Of a stretch of DNA of 11,583 nucleotides, positions 5,993-11,583 are shown one piece after another (position 1 is the stretch's first letter; every line of letters starts with the position of its first letter). The position numbers and the translations under genes are program-made. The stretch covers positions 1-11,583 of the forward strand of contig JBMNOI010000123.1 of NCBI GenBank assembly GCA_050942995.1, given 5' to 3'. This stretch comes from JBMNOI01 sp050942995 (GTDB lineage: Bacteria; Chloroflexota; Anaerolineae; UBA1429). The notes beneath the pieces were generated by a model. The model had not been told where the DNA came from. It did not search any database and saw nothing but the letters and a program-made list of their open reading frames with translations.

Positions 5993-8692
5993 ATGATCGG
6001 ACAACAGCCCGCTAAAGCAACTCGTATCGAATCCCGAGCCGCCGGGAGAGGGGGGCAATATGCCCCCCTCCTCCTGGCGTTCGCGCTGTCGATGCTGGCG
6101 GCGCTGCCGCTCCTCATCGGCCCCGGTATCATCAACACACGCGCCGGGGGCGATTCGCCTTTTCTCATCCAGCGCGTGCAGGCCGTCATGGTCAACCTGG
6201 AAGCGGGCACATTGCCGGCGCGCTGGATGCCCGATGCCGCCCATGGGTTGGGGTATCCGGCCCTCAATTTCTACGCCGCCCTGCCCTACTATGTGGCCGC
6301 GCTGCTGGCCCGCGCGGGGTTGGGCATTCTGTGGGGCATCAAGATCACCCAGGCCCTGGGGTTCGTGCTGGCCGGCGTCATGACCTATCGTCTGGCCCGT
6401 GCCATGGGCGCCGGTCCATGGGGCGCCCTGCCGGCTTCGGCGTTCTATACCTTTGCCCCTTTCCATATGGTGAACGTCTATGTGCGGGGAGACGCCCTCT
6501 CCGAGTTCTATGCCATGGCGCTGTATCCGGTCGTCATCTGGGCTGTGCTGCGCCTGGTGCGTCGCCCCTCTGCCGCATCCATCGCCCTGCTGGCGGGAAG
6601 CTATGCCCTGCTGGTGCTCAGCCACAATATCTCGGCGTTGATTTTCAGCCCCCTGGTCGGTCTCTGGCTGCTGGCCGAGGCGTTGTGGGGCCGCCGTAAA
6701 GACGAACGCCCGACATGGCGCATACCGGCCGCCGGAGTCGGCGCGCTGGCGCTGGGCCTGCTGCTGAGCGCCTGGTTTTGGGCGCCTGCCCTGCGTGAAC
6801 AGTCCCTGGTGCAACTGGGCGACCAGACAACCGGCTACTTTCACTTTGCCGGGCACTTTCGCACGACCGATCTGATCCAGCGGACTCTGATCCACGACTA
6901 TGCGATCGAGGCGGAGCGTGACCCGTTCAACATGGGGTTGGTGCAAGCGTTGCTGGCCGGGATGGGCCTCGTCGCGCTGGCGGTCCGCGTCGTGCGACGC
7001 CACCCCGTCGGGCCGTCAGCGGCGATGGCCGCGCTGACCCTGCTGGGGAGCACCTGGCTGATCACGCCATGGTCGCGTCCGGTATGGGAGCATCTGCCTC
7101 TGCTGCCCTACGTCCAGTTCCCCTGGCGATTTCTCGCCCCGCAAGCGTTCGCCGCCGCCCTGGTGATGACAAATCTGGACGGGATCGGCGGTCGCCGTGA
7201 ATACCTGAAAGCGGTGGCGGTGGCGCCGGCTCTTCTGGTGACGGTGGTCGGCATGGCCGGGCTGCGTATCGACCGCCTGCCCATCACAGAGGCCGACATC
7301 ACGCCGGAGCGCCTGATGCTGTACGAGACCTACTCGGGGAATATTGGCTCGACCGTCCGATACGAGTATCTCCCCCGCGACATGGTGCCCCGCCCCCATC
7401 TCTCAGCCGTGCAGCTGGCCGGGGAGCGACCGGCGCCGCTCGCCCTCGAGGGACGCCTGGATCACGCCGCGCTGCTACACCAGACGCCGCACCGACAAGA
7501 GTGGGATCTGGTGGTGGCCGAACCCACGCTGCTGGCCTTTCACACCACCTTTTACCCCGGATGGGAGGCCTCGGTGGATGGCCGGGCACAGGGAGTGGAA
7601 CCGCTGGCCGGATCGGGATTGGTGGGGCTGCGCCTGTCGTCCGGCGCCCATCGTGTCGTATTCACATTCAACCCCACACCGGTGCGTCGCTACGCCGAAT
7701 GGGCGGCGGCCGCCGGGCTGGCGGTTCTGTTCGCGCTGATTGCGCTGGCCCTGAGGCAACGACCGCGAACGGCTCCACCACGCCGGAGCGAGATAGTCGC
7801 TCTGGCGGCGGGCGCCCTGGTCATCGTCTGGCCGGTCGTCGCCCCGATGGCGCTGCGCCCGGGGACGGCCGCCGCATCGGCAAAGGATGGCCCGCTGGTG
7901 ATGGACTTTGCCCGAGCACCCTATCTGCATCCCCAGCCCGACGGCGTGCTGTTCGGCGATAGCCTGCTGCTCGATTACGAACTGGATCCCACCGAGGTCT
8001 CGCCGGGAGAGGTTTTGACCCTCTCCACTCGATGGGCCTCTCCGGACGCCGCCACAGTTTCCGTCCAGTTGCGCGCTGCCACCGCCCATCTGTATCATCC
8101 GTCACCTACCTGGGCCGGGGCATCGGCCCCGCTGAAAGAAGAGACCGAGCTGGCCCTGCGCCTGCCCGACGATCTGCCGCCCGGCCTGTATGTATTGCGC
8201 CTGGAGGTGCTGCGCGACGGGCACGCAGAACCCATCCATACGATCGATGGAGTGGGTATGCACGAGCTGGCGCTGGAGCCGCTCAAGGTGGTGGCCGAGC
8301 GACCGGCCACGGGAGAGGAAGAGATACTGGGCTCTTTCGGCCCGGAGCAACGGCCATCGGCCGTGTCTCTGGTGGATGCGCAGGTAGAGACAGAGGGCGG
8401 GGAGGCCGAGGTGCGGCTGACCTGGCGCAGCGAGTCTCAGGCGCCGCTCAACTATATGCTCTCGGTGCGGCTGCGTCGCGCGGACGGGGAGATGGTGGCC
8501 GGTCGCGATCTGCCGCCCCTGCTGGGCGTCTATCCCACCATGCTCTGGCAGCCCGGCAACCTGTACACCGATCGCGTGCTACTTCCCCTGCCGGAGGGGA
8601 CGACCATCGGCTCCGACCATCTTTTAGAGGTCGTGCTCTATGATCGGCTCACCCTGCAGGCTGTCGGCACCGTCGAGGTGCCGCTGCCCTGA
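5993..8692 (+). CDS. Large polytopic membrane protein, 6-pyruvoyl-tetrahydropterin synthase-related/YfhO-like (GT-C type), with C-terminal beta modules
   Basis: This 899-residue protein opens with a span at about 24-47. Next comes GGDSPFLIQRVQAV (52-65) and RWMPDAAHGLGYPALNFY (77-94), the signature of the PTPS-related membrane family, a misleading name since no pterin enzyme is implied. RGDALSEFYA (165-174) is a further landmark, with many hydrophobic spans to about 425. Residues 511-560 (FYPGWEASVDG, then a Gly/His/Val segment) resemble the extracytoplasmic part of YfhO-type GT-C proteins. Two more spans follow at about 567-587 and 600-621, then two beta modules (641-767 and 785-899). The start ATG 5993 lies 3 nt after the previous stop and has no Shine-Dalgarno sequence, which suggests translational coupling. 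A strong hairpin lies at codons 19-26. It is likely a glycosyltransferase or glycan-handling protein; the reaction is unknown. Confidence 0.8.
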   Translation: MIGQQPAKATRIESRAAGRGGQYAPLLLAFALSMLAALPLLIGPGIINTRAGGDSPFLIQRVQAVMVNLEAGTLPARWMPDAAHGLGYPALNFYAALPYYVAALLARAGLGILWGIKITQALGFVLAGVMTYRLARAMGAGPWGALPASAFYTFAPFHMVNVYVRGDALSEFYAMALYPVVIWAVLRLVRRPSAASIALLAGSYALLVLSHNISALIFSPLVGLWLLAEALWGRRKDERPTWRIPAAGVGALALGLLLSAWFWAPALREQSLVQLGDQTTGYFHFAGHFRTTDLIQRTLIHDYAIEAERDPFNMGLVQALLAGMGLVALAVRVVRRHPVGPSAAMAALTLLGSTWLITPWSRPVWEHLPLLPYVQFPWRFLAPQAFAAALVMTNLDGIGGRREYLKAVAVAPALLVTVVGMAGLRIDRLPITEADITPERLMLYETYSGNIGSTVRYEYLPRDMVPRPHLSAVQLAGERPAPLALEGRLDHAALLHQTPHRQEWDLVVAEPTLLAFHTTFYPGWEASVDGRAQGVEPLAGSGLVGLRLSSGAHRVVFTFNPTPVRRYAEWAAAAGLAVLFALIALALRQRPRTAPPRRSEIVALAAGALVIVWPVVAPMALRPGTAAASAKDGPLVMDFARAPYLHPQPDGVLFGDSLLLDYELDPTEVSPGEVLTLSTRWASPDAATVSVQLRAATAHLYHPSPTWAGASAPLKEETELALRLPDDLPPGLYVLRLEVLRDGHAEPIHTIDGVGMHELALEPLKVVAERPATGEEEILGSFGPEQRPSAVSLVDAQVETEGGEAEVRLTWRSESQAPLNYMLSVRLRRADGEMVAGRDLPPLLGVYPTMLWQPGNLYTDRVLLPLPEGTTIGSDHLLEVVLYDRLTLQAVGTVEVPLP
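6048..6070 (+). other. Perfect 9-bp GC-rich hairpin in the 5' coding end
   Basis: GAGGGGGGC (6048-6056) and GCCCCCCTC (6062-6070) pair perfectly around AATAT. The hairpin lies 56-78 nt inside the open reading frame, within codons 19-26. No T tract follows, so it is not a terminator. It may affect translation or mRNA processing at the gene junction. Confidence 0.55.
7913..8293 (+). other. Beta module in the PTPS-related protein (copy 2 of 6)
   Basis: Codons about 641-767 encode FGDSLLLDYEL (654-664), SPGEVLTLSTRW (670-681) and LPDDLPPGLYVLRLEVL (724-740). This follows the order of the module found in the neighbouring GT-C genes, but without the YPT-x-x-W landmark. Confidence 0.5.
8345..8689 (+). 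other. Beta module in the PTPS-related protein (copy 3 of 6)
   Basis: Codons about 785-899 encode VRLTWRSESQAPLNYMLSVRL (807-827 region), LLGVYPTMLWQPGNLYTD (843-860) and VVLYDRLTLQAV (880-891). This is closest to the last module of the convergent DUF2723 gene, which has LGMIPTLKWVRGWQVTD and VVYDAFTLQPL. Confidence 0.6.
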
Positions 8693-8830
8693 ACGGGGGC
8701 ATATCGCCACGCCCTCACCGCAATAAAAAGGGCGATGGGGCCGGCCACCGCAACGAACGGGAAGGACGAGCCCCACCGCCTCCTCGAGTCGATCGAAACG
8801 ATCTCATAAGGCGCGAAATATCCTGCGACA

Positions 8831-11583
8831 TCAGCGGATCGTCACCGGCGCCAGTTCCAGATGAGTGCCCTGGCCGCGCTGAACCAGCCGCTCGTCCAGC
8901 ACCTGGAGTGGCTGCAAAGTAAAGGCATCGTACACCACCAGCGTCGGCAGCGCCTCCCCCGGCTCTGCCTCGGCCGGTACTTCGACCGTTCGATAATCCG
9001 TCACCTGCCAGCCGCGCACCCATTTGAGGGTAGGGATCATGCCCAGCGCCGGGGTGCCGTCGGTGCGACGTTCCCAGCCGCTCTCGCGCGCCAGCAAGCC
9101 CGCCGACACGGTATAATCGGCGGTAAGGGGACGCAACGCGAGAAAGCGCGCGTTCAAGAGCGCCGGCTGCCCCGGCGATACGACATCAGAGACACCGACC
9201 GACCCGCAATAGATCATCTCGCCGCCCAGCGGCACGTAACGCTCCGCGCCAACCGGCAGGATCAGGCGAGGCGACGAGGCCGGTCGATGCCAGGGGCCCA
9301 GGAAGGGGATAGACCGCCCCTCGCCGTCCAGCAGATCTACCTTCACCTCCCCGATCCCGTCGGGCAGATCCATCGCTACGGTGGCCGCATCTCCCGGCGC
9401 CAGCGCCGGCAGGTAGGCCTCCTCCCCCACGACATGGTCGCCATCCCGCAGGCGGATCAGCGCCCCCTGAAGATCGGCCATCGCCCAGGGACCACGGCTC
9501 AACGGAGGACATCCGGCGCGACGCCAGTGCAGATAGACACGCGTCTGCCCGGGCACCCCTCGATCGTAATCCACCCCCACCCATTGCAGTCCCCCTGCAT
9601 AGGTATACCGCAACGGGTGCAACGTGGCCGCCGGCTGCGTGGCATGATGGACCCGCACCTCGCTCAGCGTCACATGATCGCCCCCGTCATCGGCCGGCAT
9701 GCGCTGCCAACCGTCGGCCGTAGTGTAGTAAAAGCCGGCGATGAGGCGATAGTCTGCCGGCTGGGCGTGTAGCAGCAGGGGGAACCGGTACGAATCCACC
9801 ACAATCTCGCCGACGGCATAGTCGGTGGCGCGATGGGGACGGTCGCCCTGCCCCACGACCCCCGCCGGCCCCAGCAACTGCACGAACGCCGAATGATCTC
9901 GATCCAGCGGCCGCTCGACCTGCCAGTAGACGCGAACCACCACCTCCTGCCCCGGCAAGAGGTCCGCCTCCTCCAGTTCATAGCCCAGCAGGCGCACCCC
10001 ACCGCCAAATTCCACCTCGTGAGGCGTCGCCGTCGACGGCAACGCGTCCGGCGCCTCACGGCTCATCTGCCACGCGCCGTGTAACGGCAGCCGCCGATAA
10101 TCCGTCCCCTCATAGGCATGAAAGTGGTTGGTCACCAGCACCGGTCTCTCATCTACAGCCCGGTCGATGCGCCGCAGCCATACCTCCTCGTTGGGCGTAT
10201 CCCCCTCCGGGTAAACATAGACCACCTCTACATCGGGGCGCATCCCTTCCACCATCTGCAGATACCAGAGGGGAGTGGCGTGGTGCCAGCTCGACAGGAT
10301 CTGCGCATTCGGCTGCGCGTCGCGCAACAGCGAGACCGCCCAATCACGGGTGCTCGTATCCCGATGCAGAGCGCGAAACGAGGGCCAGCCGGCGGCGCCA
10401 TTCCAGACTACCGCCACCGCCAGCGCGGCCACCAGCAGATGGGCTGCGACATCCAGCGGCCATGGGCGTCCCTCACCGCGCACGCGCAGGATGAGTCCGA
10501 GGCCCAGCCCCAACGCCACCGTCATGGCCACATAAGAGGGTAACAGGTACTCCACCGTCTGCGGCGCGCGATAGGTAATGGCCGCAGCGGTGTTGACCGC
10601 CCACACACCGACCAGCAGGAGCAAAGCCCGTCGATCGTGGCGCCCTATCGGGATCAGCGCCGCCGTCGCCGCCCAGGGCAACAACGGCCCGAACTGCAGC
10701 CGCACGATCTCGAGCCAGACGCGCCCACGGGCGAGCACTTCCGGCACGCTGCGATAGTAGAGCATGTCACCGCGAAATCCCAAAGCCAGCACATGCTCCA
10801 GGAAATCGTCGAGCGTACGCAACGGGCTGGGATCGAACGGCGCGCCCATTCGGCTGCGTAGCGGCAGATAGAGCAACACCAGCAGCGAGGCGATGAATGC
10901 GCCCAGCGCCGGCAGCCACTGGCGCGGCTGCAGCGCCATACGCGGCGACACCGCCAGCACATAGAGGGCAAAGGGAATGCCGAGTAGCCCCAGGGACGCG
11001 TGGTGCCCCACCGCCAGACCAAAGACAAAGGCGAATGCGGCCAATCGGCCGGGGGAGGGAGCCCGACCCCAGCGCAACAAGAGCGCCAGACAGGCCATCG
11101 TCAGCAACGTCGTCAGGCTCCGGATGTTGGCCGTTGTCGCCTGCGCCCAAAAGGTGGTGCTCAGGCCCAGCGCACCGGCGGCCACCAGCGCCGCGGCGGT
11201 CGATCCGGTGAGGTGGCGAACGGTCCAGACGAGCAGCGTCAACGTGAGGGCGGCACACACCGCGCTCAAGAGGTTCACGCCATAGGCCGCATGAGACGGT
11301 GTGAACAGAGTGAACAACCTGCCCAGCATGGTATAGAGCGGATACCCCGGCGGGTGGGCGATACCCAGCACGGCGCTCACCAGCTGGAATTCGCCGCTAT
11401 CCGCCGGCAACACCGAGGGCGCCAGCGTCGCCCCATACAGCGCCAATCCCGCCAGCAACACCAACCCCTCGGGCCAGGGACGGCGTCCGGCCGCGGGCAG
11501 GTTCAGCCGCATCCAGATCAACGCCGCGGCCAATCCCAGAGCCCCCGCCACAGCGGGCGCCGTCTGGGGCCAGAGCAGATATC
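8831..11583 (-). CDS. DUF2723 (TMEM260-like) GT-C membrane protein with three C-terminal beta modules, N-terminus open at window edge
   Basis: This is a polytopic protein of at least 906 residues, probably an O-linked sugar transferase. Numbering is from GTG 11551. The DUF2723 hallmark is clear: LAPSVLPADSGEFQLVSAVL (43-62) followed by GIAHPPGYPLYTMLGRLF (63-80), with the acidic pair D51/E54 in the first outer loop. Later landmarks are NIRSLTTLL (142-150), VGHHASLGLLGIP (181-193) and YLPLRSRMGAPF (228-239). Membrane spans run to about 385, then an extracytoplasmic region with HH/W motifs (422-431), then three beta modules (512-636, 645-758, 773-890). Human TMEM260, a DUF2723 protein, is a protein O-mannosyltransferase, so a bacterial role in protein O-glycosylation is a reasonable inference. 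The frame stays open past GTG 11551 to the window edge as hydrophobic sequence (YLLWPQTAPAV), so the true start is probably outside. It is convergent with the operon on the plus strand. Confidence 0.85.
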   Translation of the reverse strand, partial: YLLWPQTAPAVAGALGLAAALIWMRLNLPAAGRRPWPEGLVLLAGLALYGATLAPSVLPADSGEFQLVSAVLGIAHPPGYPLYTMLGRLFTLFTPSHAAYGVNLLSAVCAALTLTLLVWTVRHLTGSTAAALVAAGALGLSTTFWAQATTANIRSLTTLLTMACLALLLRWGRAPSPGRLAAFAFVFGLAVGHHASLGLLGIPFALYVLAVSPRMALQPRQWLPALGAFIASLLVLLYLPLRSRMGAPFDPSPLRTLDDFLEHVLALGFRGDMLYYRSVPEVLARGRVWLEIVRLQFGPLLPWAATAALIPIGRHDRRALLLLVGVWAVNTAAAITYRAPQTVEYLLPSYVAMTVALGLGLGLILRVRGEGRPWPLDVAAHLLVAALAVAVVWNGAAGWPSFRALHRDTSTRDWAVSLLRDAQPNAQILSSWHHATPLWYLQMVEGMRPDVEVVYVYPEGDTPNEEVWLRRIDRAVDERPVLVTNHFHAYEGTDYRRLPLHGAWQMSREAPDALPSTATPHEVEFGGGVRLLGYELEEADLLPGQEVVVRVYWQVERPLDRDHSAFVQLLGPAGVVGQGDRPHRATDYAVGEIVVDSYRFPLLLHAQPADYRLIAGFYYTTADGWQRMPADDGGDHVTLSEVRVHHATQPAATLHPLRYTYAGGLQWVGVDYDRGVPGQTRVYLHWRRAGCPPLSRGPWAMADLQGALIRLRDGDHVVGEEAYLPALAPGDAATVAMDLPDGIGEVKVDLLDGEGRSIPFLGPWHRPASSPRLILPVGAERYVPLGGEMIYCGSVGVSDVVSPGQPALLNARFLALRPLTADYTVSAGLLARESGWERRTDGTPALGMIPTLKWVRGWQVTDYRTVEVPAEAEPGEALPTLVVYDAFTLQPLQVLDERLVQRGQGTHLELAPVTIR
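8882..9235 (-). other. Beta module at the C-terminus of the DUF2723 protein (copy 6 of 6)
   Basis: Codons about 773-890 contain SPGQPALLNARFLALRPLTADY (792-813), LGMIPTLKWVRGWQVTD (836-852) and VVYDAFTLQPL (872-882). The last two landmarks align closely with the end of the convergent protein at 5993-8692. Confidence 0.6.
9278..9619 (-). other. Degenerate middle beta module of the DUF2723 protein (copy 5 of 6)
   Basis: Codons about 645-758 show VPGQTRVYLHWR (666-677), LPALAPGDAATVAMDLPDG (714-732) and a final acidic strand. The module order is kept but the D-Y-F and Y-P-T landmarks are lost, so membership is tentative. Confidence 0.4.
9644..10018 (-). other. First beta module of the DUF2723 protein (copy 4 of 6)
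   Basis: Codons about 512-636 contain VRLLGYELEEADLLPGQEV (519-537), VYWQVERPLDRDHSAFVQLL (541-560), VGEIVVDSY (580-588) and YRLIAGFYY (601-609). These match the module at the end of the PMT/ArnT-like protein, which has VSLYWAAGGAVSADYSVF and VRVGFYRWDTG. Confidence 0.6.

Noticed and set aside
6060..6383. Out-of-frame open reading frame starting at ATG 6060 after a G-rich run
   Set aside because: The translation is Arg/Ser/Cys/Trp-rich, typical of a frame-shifted GC-rich gene, and the overlapping frame encodes a recognisable membrane protein.
8861..9772. 303-codon plus-strand open frame opposite the DUF2723 gene
   Set aside because: It is rich in Arg, Gln and His without domain-like patterns, and the opposite strand encodes the homologous beta modules.

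Overview
The window is high-GC DNA from a bacterium that looks like a member of the phylum Chloroflexota (Anaerolineae/Caldilineae/Ardenticatenia type). This placement is inferred from three protein traits: Thr-Pro-Glu-rich low-complexity segments, a DUF2723 membrane glycosyltransferase, and several very large membrane proteins that end in the same extracytoplasmic beta-rich module. No rRNA or tRNA marker is present to confirm it.

Layout. Bases 1-57 are the last codons of a ribosomal protein S18 gene (rpsR), followed by a 13-bp perfect inverted repeat that probably terminates the ribosomal operon. A membrane-anchored PpiC-type peptidyl-prolyl isomerase (194-1408) follows and is closed by a textbook intrinsic terminator (1430-1460). 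Next is a soluble GT2-type glycosyltransferase with the sequence hallmarks of dolichol-phosphate-mannose synthase-like enzymes (1644-2696). A near-perfect sigma70-type promoter with an extended -10 (2791-2818) then starts a tight three-gene operon. Its genes are a GT-C glycosyltransferase of the PMT/ArnT type (2848-4893), a secreted and membrane-anchored protein with a carbohydrate-binding-like domain on a Thr/Pro/Glu stalk (4913-5989), and a second large polytopic protein of the 6-pyruvoyl-tetrahydropterin-synthase-related/YfhO-like type (5993-8692). Facing this operon, and running off the right edge, is a DUF2723 (TMEM260-like) GT-C protein (8831 to beyond 11583, minus strand).

How the genes could work together. 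The GT2 enzyme could make a polyprenyl-phosphate sugar, which is the donor class that GT-C enzymes use on the outer face of the membrane. The multi-spanning proteins could then transfer sugars to extracytoplasmic acceptors. The Thr-rich stalk protein, encoded between two of them, is the most obvious local candidate acceptor. The PpiC foldase acts in the same compartment, but it belongs to its own transcription unit and may be unrelated. The functional scheme is inference; the gene families, the operon layout and the repeated C-terminal module can be read from the sequence.

I found no CRISPR array, insertion sequence, phage gene, tRNA or rRNA. No stretch longer than 300 bases lacks a gene.
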